Positions 55,181-64,000 of a stretch of DNA of 64,000 nt are shown here, in pieces. Origin of the DNA: an uncultured Halieaceae bacterium (lineage in GTDB: Bacteria > Pseudomonadota > Gammaproteobacteria > Pseudomonadales > Halieaceae); contig CALJGI010000009.1 of the NCBI GenBank assembly GCA_938074045.1, positions 1 to 64,000 on the forward strand, in the 5' to 3' direction. The position numbers and the translations under genes are program-made. Within the stretch, counting starts at the first letter, position 1. Every line of letters starts with the position of its first letter. The notes under the pieces were generated by a model, which was given only the letters and a program-made list of their open reading frames with translations, had not been told where the DNA came from and made no database searches.

Positions 55181-56437
55181 TTACCGCTGGAGGACATTCC
55201 CAAGGTACAGCCACTGCAGCATTTGCACGCCAATCAACATGGCTGAGAGTACCATAGCCAACCAAGGCAAGCTGGCCCAATACCTATAGTCGTAAGAAGG
55301 ATTGTTTGAGCGAATACGGATCAGTGATGCATTTACAAAAACAAACACCACCAGGATGATAAAACTGGTGCTTGCGGCAAGCGTTGCCAACGGCAACAAC
55401 GTGGCGAGAATCAAGACCAGCACGCCTACTGAAAGCGTCGCATTTATAGGTGTAAATCTTTTGGCTGATAAGACACCAAACCAGGCCGGCATAGTACCTA
55501 ACTGCGCCATTCCATACAGTACCCTAGAAGCCATAATAATCTGAACTATGGCGCCATTGACGATGGCAATAAGGCTGATAAATGTAATCAAAACCGGTGA
55601 ATAGCCTTGTTGCAGTACGATTTCCATCATAGGGGCCTTATTATTTGCCAGTATATCCATCGGCAAGGCTGTAATTGCGACAAGGGCAACCAGTATATAC
55701 AGCGTTGTTGACACAAATATTGCCAGCAATATGCCCAAAGGCAAATTGCGCGTCGGGTCTACAACCTCTTCCGCAACATTCGCCATATCTTCGAAACCAA
55801 TATACGCATAAAAAGCCAGGAAGGTTCCCATTCCCAGGGGCAGCCATGCGTCAGCACTTGGCGGCGGAATCAACTGATCTGCCAGATCCGGCAGTGTCAG
55901 CAATGCATCAGAACCCACGCCGATGACAAACAGCAATCCCGCAATTTCCACCAGCGTAATAATTGCAATGATCCAGCCGGATTCACGAATACCCCAGCAA
56001 GCGATACCGGTAACCGCCGCGGTCGCCGTTACCACAATGAGAATTGCGGGTAGTTGTGCAAACGCCTGCACATATCCTACGAGTCCACGCATCAGCGTTG
56101 CACATGAGACTAGACCGGTAGCGACCACCATAAGGCCGATCAGGATCGTCAAGTAGCGTGAATTGAAACCCTCTGCGACATAGAGAGCTGCCCCGGCGCT
56201 ACGTGGAAATTTACGGGATAGCTCTGCGTAGCTCAAAGCTGTACTGGCAGCTATCACGGCAGCCAGAAAAAACGCCAAAGGCGTGGTATATCCTGCACGC
56301 CCGGCAACCTCGCCCACCAAGACGTAGATGCCGGCACCCAAAATGGCTCCGATTCCGTAGCAGGTCAGCAGCGGCAGCGAAAGACTGCGCTGTAGTTCAG
56401 TGGGTGAACCCAAAGTATGGTTGCTCCTGGCCGTCAT
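55181..56437 (-). CDS. APC-superfamily amino acid permease
   Basis: 418 residues with twelve hydrophobic helices. The first helix has the unwound GAILGAGIYVLVGE motif that binds substrate. A later glutamate- and aromatic-rich helix follows the pattern FLAFYAYIGFEDMANVAEEV. It imports or exchanges amino acids in the inner membrane. Length is close to the smaller APC members. Stand-alone gene. Confidence 0.9.
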   Translation of the reverse strand: MTARSNHTLGSPTELQRSLSLPLLTCYGIGAILGAGIYVLVGEVAGRAGYTTPLAFFLAAVIAASTALSYAELSRKFPRSAGAALYVAEGFNSRYLTILIGLMVVATGLVSCATLMRGLVGYVQAFAQLPAILIVVTATAAVTGIACWGIRESGWIIAIITLVEIAGLLFVIGVGSDALLTLPDLADQLIPPPSADAWLPLGMGTFLAFYAYIGFEDMANVAEEVVDPTRNLPLGILLAIFVSTTLYILVALVAITALPMDILANNKAPMMEIVLQQGYSPVLITFISLIAIVNGAIVQIIMASRVLYGMAQLGTMPAWFGVLSAKRFTPINATLSVGVLVLILATLLPLATLAASTSFIILVVFVFVNASLIRIRSNNPSYDYRYWASLPWLAMVLSAMLIGVQMLQWLYLGNVLQR

Positions 56438-56534
56438 GCTTCAGGACCGCAATGGGATCTTTCTACCGCCGTCCTGTCGTCCCTATATGATTGGCTCACA
56501 GTTCATAAGAACTTAGCCGGGTATGATTTGGAAT

Positions 56535-57650
56535 TTACGGCAACTTATCGTCGAACTCCATGGCAAGTTCGTCAGATATCTCCAGATGGCTACTTCCCTC
56601 CAGGTGTAGGCGGAGACGCAAGTTATTGCGGGAGTCTGCATAGCGCATAGCATTTTCGGCACTGATTTTGTTGGCCTGCACCAATTGAAACAGCGCCTGA
56701 TCAAATGTCATCATGCCAGCGTGCTCACTACGCTCCAGCGCACCTTCAAGTTCTATAAGACGACCCTGATCGATAAGTTCCGCGACATAAGAGGTATTGA
56801 GCAACACTTCGACCGCAGGTACGCGATAGCCGTCAAGCCCTTCTACCAATCGCTGCGCAATGATTGCCCGCAAATGCTGAGAGAGATCCGTCAACACAGT
56901 CCGATGTGCTTCTTCCGGGAAGAAGTTAAGAATTCGATCCATGGCCTTATAGGTGTTCGTGGCATGCATGGTAGCCAGGCAGATATGGCCAGTTTCAGCA
57001 TAGTGGATGGCATGCTGCATTGTCTCTCTATCGCGTATCTCGCCAATCACTATGACATCTGGTGACTCTCTCAAGGCATTCTTCAGCGCTTCATCATAGG
57101 ACAATGTATCAAGACCAATCTCACGCTGATCGACCAGGGATTTTTTATGAGTGTGGACAAATTCTACCGGATCCTCGATAGTCAGAATGTGTCCACTCAT
57201 CACTGTACTGCGATAATCGATCATGCTGGCAAGGGTTGTTGACTTGCCACTCCCGGTAGCGCCAACTACAAGTATCAGCCCGGTTCTCTCCAGTATCAAA
57301 TCTTTTATGATAGGTGGGAGTCCAAGCTCTTCTGCACTGGGAATTTCGCTCTTAATATAGCGAATCACCATGGCGACTTCACCACGCTGGCGATAGACAT
57401 TTACTCTGAATCGTCCAATGTCCGGAAAGGAAACCGCCAGATTTAATTCGAAGTTGCTTTCATAGGTTTCGATCTGAACCTCGTCAAGGAGCGAATACGC
57501 CAGTCCTTTGCAACTTTCGGATTCCAGAGTGTCCTGCCTAATGGCATGTATCTGCCCATCAATTTTTATATTAACTGGCGCTCCCACAGTGAAAAAAAGG
57601 TCAGAAGCATCTTTGTCCACCATATATTTTAGATATCGCTCTATATCCAT
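56535..57650 (-). CDS. pilU: Type IV pilus retraction ATPase PilU
   Basis: About 371 residues from ATG 57650 (a TTG at 57674 would add eight). PAS-like N-terminal domain, then the ATPase with Walker A GATGSGKST, Asp box, Walker B VIVIGEIRD and His box GHICLATMHA. The DASDLFF opening and HRTVLTDLSQHLRAIIAQRL resemble PilU more than PilT. It powers pilus retraction together with PilT, which is absent here. Divergent from a GspE/PilB-type gene. Confidence 0.88.
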   Translation of the reverse strand: MDIERYLKYMVDKDASDLFFTVGAPVNIKIDGQIHAIRQDTLESESCKGLAYSLLDEVQIETYESNFELNLAVSFPDIGRFRVNVYRQRGEVAMVIRYIKSEIPSAEELGLPPIIKDLILERTGLILVVGATGSGKSTTLASMIDYRSTVMSGHILTIEDPVEFVHTHKKSLVDQREIGLDTLSYDEALKNALRESPDVIVIGEIRDRETMQHAIHYAETGHICLATMHATNTYKAMDRILNFFPEEAHRTVLTDLSQHLRAIIAQRLVEGLDGYRVPAVEVLLNTSYVAELIDQGRLIELEGALERSEHAGMMTFDQALFQLVQANKISAENAMRYADSRNNLRLRLHLEGSSHLEISDELAMEFDDKLP

Positions 57651-57810
57651 TTTTCCTGGTCCCGGGACCTCCAACCTAAGTTACTTTTTATGCTACCAAT
57701 AATTTATCGACAGATTATTGATCTCTCTCAACATACGGTATCATGTAGAAGAAAGGCTATCCATTGAACGGGCAAAATCAGCTTGCGCAAAATAATACGG
57801 AAACCATCCC

Positions 57811-59547
57811 TTGCTCGCCGACATTACCACCCCCACTGATATCACTGCACAGCTGCAAGCAAGCCGTCAAAAGCCCGGCAGGTCACTTATAGATTCTCTA
57901 CTTGCCAACAATCTTATAAGCACTGCAGAACTAGAGACACTATCTGATAGCACCAGTCCATCCGGCATTGATTACGCGACACTAGGCGCGTACCTGGTTG
58001 CGCAAGATCGAATAAATGACCGAGACTATTCAAATTTATTGGCCGATAGCCTCGGTATACCCGTAGTTGACCTCCAAAGATTCGAATTTGATCTAAAAGC
58101 CATAGAGACCATTTCCCACACCGTGGCTATTGAGCTTCAAGCGATCCCCCTGGCGGTTGATAAACAGCGTCTTGTAGTGGCTTTGAGTAACCCGGCCGAT
58201 CTACAAGCTGTCGAAATGCTTGGTTTCATCACCAAAAAAGTAGTGGATGTCGTTGCGGCGAGTGCGAGTCAAGTCGAGACAGCCATCGACAGATTCTATG
58301 ATTCAGGTATAGAGCATGATTTCCTGGCAGACCTGAAGATCCTGGAAGATGAAATACCAGGGGAACAAAAACTTATTGATCCAGACAACACGGCCACGCA
58401 ACGTCCCACTGTACGCCTGGTCCAGCACATTATCCTCGATGCAATTCTCAGTCGTGCTTCAGATATACACATCCAGCCCAGGGAAAAAAACGTTCAGTTG
58501 CTATTTCGAGTTGATGGTCAGCTTCTTGAAGTACGTAGTTTCAGCAAGGCACTGCTAGCTCCGATTGTCTCTCGTATCAAAATCATCTCCGGCGGTAATA
58601 TTGCCGAGCATCGTTTACCACAAGATGGGCGCGCGCGAGTACGATACCGAAGTGAAGAGGTTGATCTCAGAATCTCCATCATGCCGACCATACATGGTGA
58701 GAGTGTAGTTATCCGTATTCTCGATCGATCAGTCAGTTTACGCGCACTCTCAGAAGTAGGGTTTAGTGAAAGAGATGAGAAAACATTTTCAAATTTACTA
58801 CACAAGAGCCATGGTCTTATTCTGGTTACTGGGCCCACCGGATGTGGTAAATCCACCACGCTCTATGCAGCGCTGCAGACGGTAATAGGCGGTGGAAATA
58901 ATATCATTACTGTTGAAGATCCAGTTGAATACCATGTAGAGGGTTTGACACAAATACAGGTGCGACCAAACATAGGCTACACCTTTGCGCACGCTCTGCG
59001 CCATATTCTGCGCCATGACCCGGACATCATTATGGTGGGAGAGATTCGCGACCTAGAAACAGCACGGATGGCAGTGGAAAGTTCACTGACCGGTCATATT
59101 GTATTATCGACACTACATACCAATAGTGCAGCAACCACAATAACTCGATTACTGGAGATGGGTATTGAACCGTACCTGGTTAACACCTCGCTACTCGCTG
59201 TCCTCGCGCAAAGACTTATAAGAAAAAACTGTGAGCACTGTATCGCAGAAGAACTAGTCAGCATTACCATGCGAGAGGAAATGGACCTGCAGGAAGATGA
59301 TGTGTTTTTTCGTGGGACTGGATGCGAGAAATGCATGGGGACCGGCTATCGGGGGCGAAGAGTGGTCTATGAGTTATTGCCCATAGAGACTGACATAAGA
59401 GAATTAATTAAACCGGGTGTAAGTGCTGTCACATTAGAAAGCATGGCCCTGAAGAATGGCATGGTACCCTTGGGAGCAGTGGCGTTGTCACTCGCTCGCG
59501 ACAAAATAACGTCTTTGGAGGAAGCTTACAGAGTTCGCCTCAACTGA
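57811..59547 (+). CDS. GspE/PilB-type type II secretion or pilus assembly ATPase
   Basis: 578 residues. An N-terminal T2SSE_N-like part (about 1-165) precedes the ATPase, with Walker A GPTGCGKST, Walker B IIMVGEIRD and the His box GHIVLSTLHT. A C-terminal tetra-Cys zinc site is present: CEHC and CEKC. The start is TTG at 57811; an in-frame stop lies shortly upstream, with no ATG nearby. It assembles pseudopilins or pilins. No GspF/PilC neighbour is seen, so pathway assignment (type II secretion versus pilus) is open. Confidence 0.88.
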   Translation: MLADITTPTDITAQLQASRQKPGRSLIDSLLANNLISTAELETLSDSTSPSGIDYATLGAYLVAQDRINDRDYSNLLADSLGIPVVDLQRFEFDLKAIETISHTVAIELQAIPLAVDKQRLVVALSNPADLQAVEMLGFITKKVVDVVAASASQVETAIDRFYDSGIEHDFLADLKILEDEIPGEQKLIDPDNTATQRPTVRLVQHIILDAILSRASDIHIQPREKNVQLLFRVDGQLLEVRSFSKALLAPIVSRIKIISGGNIAEHRLPQDGRARVRYRSEEVDLRISIMPTIHGESVVIRILDRSVSLRALSEVGFSERDEKTFSNLLHKSHGLILVTGPTGCGKSTTLYAALQTVIGGGNNIITVEDPVEYHVEGLTQIQVRPNIGYTFAHALRHILRHDPDIIMVGEIRDLETARMAVESSLTGHIVLSTLHTNSAATTITRLLEMGIEPYLVNTSLLAVLAQRLIRKNCEHCIAEELVSITMREEMDLQEDDVFFRGTGCEKCMGTGYRGRRVVYELLPIETDIRELIKPGVSAVTLESMALKNGMVPLGAVALSLARDKITSLEEAYRVRLN

Positions 59548-59669
59548 CAATTGGCAAACTATGGTTGTGTAGTACACAAGAAGATCAGCCAAATTCCCTA
59601 AAGCTGAAAAGCCTATGCGTAACAAAGAGAATGAAGAATGGCTGCGATTTACGCGCAAAATCTGACCTT

Positions 59670-62600
59670 CTAATTTTCCAGCACTCGGCTCTCCCTTTGC
59701 CACTTAAGCACCATCACTGTGAGCGCAGGTAGCATAGTGAGCGTCACCACCATTGAACCAAGAATGCCAAACATCACAATAACACCGACTCCACGGTAGA
59801 GTTCCGTGCCAGCGCCTGGAATCAGTACCAGGGGGGCAAGGCCAAAGATGGTGGTAATGGTGGTCATGGTTATAGGGCGCAACCTGGTTTCCAATGCCTC
59901 CGTCACTGCTGCCAGTGCATCTGAACCTTGTTCCATATTGTAAATCGCCCTGTGCACTAACAGGATGGGGTTGTTAACAACAGTGCCCATCAAGATCAAA
60001 AATCCAAGCATCGAAATCATATCGAAGGGTTGTACCAGTTGTGCCAAACCAATCATAGGCAACAGGCTTCCCACTGCGTTCAACAGAGCGAGACCAACAA
60101 TGCCTCCCGCGATACCCACGGGAATCGAAGTCAGAATGAGCAAGGGATATCCCCAGTGCGTGAAAATCGCAACGAGTAGCAGGTAAACCACCACCAGCGC
60201 AATCGCATAATTCCCCAGCAGTGCTGCCCTGGTCGCATCTAATTGATCTGCGGCTCCCGAAATGGCGATACTCACATTGGCAGGCACTTCACCGGCTTTC
60301 TGTAAATACTCCACCACCTCGTCCCGCACCAGGGTCACACCGCTCTCCAGGGGCACGCTGCGCGGCGGAATAATATTGAGTGTGACCGTGCGCCGACCAC
60401 CCACCCTCCGTATCGAGCTGGTGGCCACTGTCTCCGACATGGTTACTACGGAACCAAGCGACACCTCACCGGCGGGTGTATAAAGTGGCACCTGAGCCAA
60501 ATTGTCCAGCACCACCTCTCGCCCACTGTCGCTATACAGATATATATCGATCTTGTCGTCGTCCATAAAAAACTCGTCCACATAACTGCCGTCAGTCATG
60601 GCGGCGACCGTGAATCCGATGTCCTGGGCTGACATACCGAGTTCGGCGGCACGCTCCCAGTCGGGCCGAATCTGCAATAATGGCTGCGCCAGGCTGAGTG
60701 AGGATGGCTGGCTCCGGATGCGAGGGTTATCGAAAACTTCAGTAGCACGTCTATCTGCACTGGCCGCGACACGGTAGATACCATCAAGATCCGGTCCTGA
60801 AATATCGAGATTGATGCTGCGTGTGCCGCCGTTATTGCTCGAAATGATTGATCCGCGGGATGCGAATGCACGCATCCCTGGAAACTGCCTAAAAAGTGCG
60901 ACCAGGCTATCCATAAGAGCTTCAATATCACCGGGGTCAACCGGCTCTGCGACGATCCTCAATCGACCTGCATTAACAGACTGGTTGGAATACGCGATGG
61001 CGGGCATCGAAGCTTTTCCCTCGTGGAACAATGAAGGATCAGCTTGTATGTGCGGTAATAACGCTGCCTCAACTTCACGACCGATTTCCTGCATGGCAGG
61101 CAGGTTGTAACCGGGCGGTGCGCTCATGTTAGCAAAAACCTTGGGCTCCTCCCCTTCGGGTAAATATTCAGCCGCCGGAGTGAGCCACAGTATCAAGCCC
61201 AGGCTTATGCCAGCAGCACAGATAACTGTGCCCACGCGATGGCGGCTTGTCGCCAACAAACGAGCTACAAAGGCGAGCGTAATACCCCGGACCCGCGTGG
61301 CGGTACTGAACACGGGTGCTGATTCCCCGAAGTCCAGACGAGCCGCAGCTGTCGGCACAACGGTCACGGCAATCAACATTGACGCCATGATGGCTGCGGA
61401 AATGGCAATGGCCACATCGGAGTACAATTGCCCCGCCTCCTGCTCCACAAATGCCACCGGCAGAAAGACAAGAACCGTCGTCATCGTCGACGCAAATACC
61501 GCGGGCCATACCTGGCGAACACCGCGCACAGCTGAATCAAAACGTGAGGCGCCGCGCTTTCTTTCCAGCTCAATGTTTTCCAACACCACTATGCTGTTAT
61601 CCAGCGTCATACCCAGCGCAAAAGCGATGCCTGCAAGCGAAATCACATTGATGGTTCGCCCAGCCAGAAACAAACCCAGGAATGCGACGATGACACACAG
61701 CGGAATACCCAGTGCTCCCACGAGGGTTGCACGGCCTGAGCGCAGGAAAAAGTACAGCACCAGCACTGCCAGCAACGCACCCAGAACGAGATTCTGCCAG
61801 ACGTTACGGATAGACTCCTGCACATAACGCACATCATCCGATAACAATTCCACACGCATTCCAGCCGGGTTCAGCACATCACGATTGATGTCGCCGACTA
61901 CATCGATCATCTGGCGCTTGATGTCGATAACATTTGAACCAGATTCACGACGCACAGACATCATGATATGGCTGTTTCCGTTAATCGTGGCACTGGATCG
62001 TTTCTCAAAATGGTCGAGACGCACACTGGCCACATCTGAGAGTCGGATAAGCTGATCACCGCGACGGTCCAGAATCAGCTGTTCCAACTCTTCCAGAGAG
62101 TCAAAGCGACCGACCGTTCGCAGCAGATACTGTCGTTTTCCAGCATCCACATCCCCCGCAGGTCGGTCGCGATTACGGGTGCGAATACTGTTGCGCAGAT
62201 CAACGAGTGTGAGCCCGCGCTGTGCCAGGCGGGCGGGATCCACTATCACCTGTATCTGACGAAGTGAGCCACCCCATACGCTGATGTCAGATACACCGGG
62301 TACACTCGACATCCTCGGCCGAACCTCATCCTCCAGGAAGTCTTTTACCAGATCCATATCCACGCCGCGCGGATTGCCAGGCAGCGGATGCACTGAGAAA
62401 AACATAAACGAATTGCTGGAAAAGGAACTCGCAAATATCTGCGGTTCATCTACATTCTCAGGATATGAGGGTACCTGGCTCAGCGCGTTGTTCACCCGAA
62501 TCATCATCTGGGTTACATCTACACCGAGCGGAAACTCAAGCTCTATATTCGCGGAGCCGGTTCCCGCTGACGCTGTTATGCGCGTAAGATTGGGCAGGTT

Positions 62601-62810
62601 ACGCAGATACTTTTCCTGCTCAATAAGTATCTCCTTTTCCACATCCTGGGGTGTGGCTCCAGGCCACTGAGTGCGAACCCCTATCGTCCGCAGATCGAGG
62701 TCTGGAATCATCTGGACGGGTATGCGGGTAGCGGCTGCAATTCCCAGCACAGCAATGATAAGAACGATCACCGTTACCAGAGTGCCCCGCTCTATGACCC
62801 GCTCAAACAC
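59670..62810 (-). CDS. RND efflux transporter permease (HAE1/AcrB-like)
   Basis: 1046 residues, full length. Twelve membrane helices with two large periplasmic loops. The N-terminal IPVQMIPDLDLRTIGVRTQWPG-like stretch and TM4 GMTLDNSIVVLENIE, with its proton-relay Asp, mark the family. It exports hydrophobic or amphiphilic compounds with the proton motive force. The start is GTG at 62810, two bases after the adaptor's stop. No outer-membrane TolC gene lies beside it. Confidence 0.94.
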   Translation of the reverse strand: MFERVIERGTLVTVIVLIIAVLGIAAATRIPVQMIPDLDLRTIGVRTQWPGATPQDVEKEILIEQEKYLRNLPNLTRITASAGTGSANIELEFPLGVDVTQMMIRVNNALSQVPSYPENVDEPQIFASSFSSNSFMFFSVHPLPGNPRGVDMDLVKDFLEDEVRPRMSSVPGVSDISVWGGSLRQIQVIVDPARLAQRGLTLVDLRNSIRTRNRDRPAGDVDAGKRQYLLRTVGRFDSLEELEQLILDRRGDQLIRLSDVASVRLDHFEKRSSATINGNSHIMMSVRRESGSNVIDIKRQMIDVVGDINRDVLNPAGMRVELLSDDVRYVQESIRNVWQNLVLGALLAVLVLYFFLRSGRATLVGALGIPLCVIVAFLGLFLAGRTINVISLAGIAFALGMTLDNSIVVLENIELERKRGASRFDSAVRGVRQVWPAVFASTMTTVLVFLPVAFVEQEAGQLYSDVAIAISAAIMASMLIAVTVVPTAAARLDFGESAPVFSTATRVRGITLAFVARLLATSRHRVGTVICAAGISLGLILWLTPAAEYLPEGEEPKVFANMSAPPGYNLPAMQEIGREVEAALLPHIQADPSLFHEGKASMPAIAYSNQSVNAGRLRIVAEPVDPGDIEALMDSLVALFRQFPGMRAFASRGSIISSNNGGTRSINLDISGPDLDGIYRVAASADRRATEVFDNPRIRSQPSSLSLAQPLLQIRPDWERAAELGMSAQDIGFTVAAMTDGSYVDEFFMDDDKIDIYLYSDSGREVVLDNLAQVPLYTPAGEVSLGSVVTMSETVATSSIRRVGGRRTVTLNIIPPRSVPLESGVTLVRDEVVEYLQKAGEVPANVSIAISGAADQLDATRAALLGNYAIALVVVYLLLVAIFTHWGYPLLILTSIPVGIAGGIVGLALLNAVGSLLPMIGLAQLVQPFDMISMLGFLILMGTVVNNPILLVHRAIYNMEQGSDALAAVTEALETRLRPITMTTITTIFGLAPLVLIPGAGTELYRGVGVIVMFGILGSMVVTLTMLPALTVMVLKWQRESRVLEN

Positions 62811-62812
62811 GG

Positions 62813-63892
62813 TCAGAACCCTGCCAGGGGCGCAACGTTAACCCGTTGGCCGCTGCGCAGCGCCTCGTTGCCACGCACAATCACAAACTCGCCGGCAGCG
62901 AGCCCGTTTACAATCTCTACCTTGCCGTCAAACATACGTCCTGTGTCAACCCGTCGTTCCTCAACTTCGGTCAGCCCTGCAGCCTGGTCCACGACCCACA
63001 CCACCACTCGACCATCGGCAAAACGTAGAACGGCGTCCCTGGGTATGACCACACCATTACGACCTGTTTCCAGCTGTAGTATCACTCGCGCGGACATGCC
63101 GGGCCGCATGTGTTCCACCGCCTCTTGCGGTACGATTCGGACCAGGGCTGTCCTCGATGTTGGGTCCGATACTGGCACAATGGCCGAAATTCGGGCCAGA
63201 TACATTTCCTCGCGATTAGAGCCCAGAGAAAATTGTGCGGAATTCAGTCCATCCAGTTGGGTGAGATTGTCTTCGGGCAGCTGCACATCAATTCTGAGAC
63301 GTTGGATAGAAACCAGGTCCATAACAGCTGTTCCAGGAGTTACCCACTCACCGGGATTTACATAACGTGCACTGATCACACCCGCAAAGGGCGCATTCAG
63401 GGTATGGCGCTCAAGAATCCCCCGCTGATAACTGGCATCGGCCTGAGCCTGTCGCACGGCAGCTTCATCCTCCAACACTTCGGCTTCCAGGCCTTTTACC
63501 ACAGTCTCCGCAATGCTCTGCTGGGGCGCCAATTTTCGCGCTTCCTCCAGCCGCCGCCTGGCATCCGCGAGAGCCCGTTCGGACTGCAGCATGGCCGCTT
63601 CTGCAGCTTGCGACTGATAAGTCGCAAGCTCAGCATCCAGCTCCAGCAATTGATCGCCCCGCTCGACCACATCCCCGGCATCTGCCTGCAAGCTGCTCAC
63701 CAGTCCGCTAATGGCTACTGACAGGGCGGCATCCCGTTCTGCGGTAACAGTGCCTGAAAGCTGCACAGATTCGCGTATGGTGTCTGTAGCAACCTGAATC
63801 ACCTCAACCGGGGCCACCGGCTGGGCATACCCCTTAGGAGCGCCCACAAAAGCGAAGCTAACCGCTATGATTAATATGCTGGGGAATCGCAA
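62813..63892 (-). CDS. RND periplasmic adaptor (membrane fusion protein)
   Basis: 359 residues with a signal peptide (to about 23), a biotinyl-lipoyl-like half (AALSVAISGLVSSLQADAGD), a long coiled-coil hairpin (about 85-150), the LNAPFAGVISARYVNPGEWV motif and a beta-barrel domain. It bridges the inner-membrane pump at 59670-62810 to an outer-membrane channel. The start is TTG at 63892; no ATG is available nearby. The remaining bases 63893-64000 hold its promoter and no gene. Confidence 0.92.
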   Translation of the reverse strand: MRFPSILIIAVSFAFVGAPKGYAQPVAPVEVIQVATDTIRESVQLSGTVTAERDAALSVAISGLVSSLQADAGDVVERGDQLLELDAELATYQSQAAEAAMLQSERALADARRRLEEARKLAPQQSIAETVVKGLEAEVLEDEAAVRQAQADASYQRGILERHTLNAPFAGVISARYVNPGEWVTPGTAVMDLVSIQRLRIDVQLPEDNLTQLDGLNSAQFSLGSNREEMYLARISAIVPVSDPTSRTALVRIVPQEAVEHMRPGMSARVILQLETGRNGVVIPRDAVLRFADGRVVVWVVDQAAGLTEVEERRVDTGRMFDGKVEIVNGLAAGEFVIVRGNEALRSGQRVNVAPLAGF

Positions 63893-64000
63893 GAATTGCT
63901 CTCTTCAACTAAAAATACACATGGGCTTACCTTAGATCGGCCAGCCTCGGTGTTCAAGGAAAATGGCGTCAATGGACGCAGATCGCAATGCACTGAAGTC

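Noticed and set aside
61126..61827. 233-codon plus-strand frame
   Set aside because: Antisense to the RND permease gene, no domain features.
1..64000. CRISPR arrays, rRNA genes, integron attC sites, prophage genes
   Set aside because: No regular repeat-spacer series, conserved RNA sequence, attC-type core pairs or phage structural genes were seen.

Overview
The window looks like a chromosomal stretch of a free-living marine gammaproteobacterium. Supporting signs are two large TonB-dependent receptors, two RND systems, a type IV pilus/type II secretion ATPase pair, a GH81 laminarinase lipoprotein, a DMSP-lyase-type cupin, CbpA/CbpM, and a DUF1329-DUF1302-RND-YCF48 operon. Placement below class level (perhaps Cellvibrionales-like) is inference. 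No rRNA, tRNA or CRISPR array was seen.

Layout. 1-140 is the end of an IS3-family element whose degraded relative lies at 22.8-23.8 kb in the same orientation. 174-2678 is a hybrid histidine kinase plus a stand-alone receiver. 3.0-6.1 kb has scattered single genes: a lipoprotein with an HExxH motif, a quinone-oxidoreductase-like MDR enzyme and a VOC protein. 6.26-12.87 kb is a TonB receptor followed tightly by hydantoinase A/B (oxoprolinase-type) genes, suggesting uptake and ATP-dependent opening of a cyclic amide or related substrate. 13.1-16.3 kb is a stress-type group: a metallo-beta-lactamase/beta-CASP protein, CbpA, CbpM and a host-attachment (baeRF-like) protein. 16.3-19.0 kb contains a sensor kinase surrounded by decayed receiver-domain fragments and short direct repeats. 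19.3-21.4 kb is an NfeD-slipin pair. 21.9-22.5 kb is an overlapping operon of three small membrane proteins, two of them under 60 residues.

23.9-28.3 kb holds a sulfotransferase, an MFS fragment, unknown membrane proteins and the DMSP-lyase-like cupin. 28.3-31.6 kb is the GH81 glucanase. 32.2-37.3 kb holds a cytochrome c lipoprotein, a Na/Pi cotransporter, a second MDR enzyme and an SLC13 permease. 37.8-44.3 kb is the translationally coupled YCF48-RND-DUF1302-DUF1329 operon, probably an envelope export or assembly system for a hydrophobic substrate. 44.75-45.39 kb is an NAD(P)-binding gene split by a -1 frame change exactly at an A AAA AAG heptamer. 45.5-52.2 kb mixes enzymes (an RDHSWG-motif protein, adenylate cyclase, FKBP, zinc alcohol dehydrogenase, DUF2165, SOUL) with broken gene ends (enoyl-CoA hydratase tail, headless SDR). 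52.6-63.9 kb holds a second TonB receptor, an APC permease, divergent PilU and PilB/GspE-type ATPases, and an RND efflux pump with its adaptor.

The most distinctive items are the putative frameshift site, the four-gene DUF1302/DUF1329 operon, the three-gene small-membrane-protein operon, and repeated gene truncation near repeats and the IS3 remnants. No single locus is clearly a new defence or mobile system.
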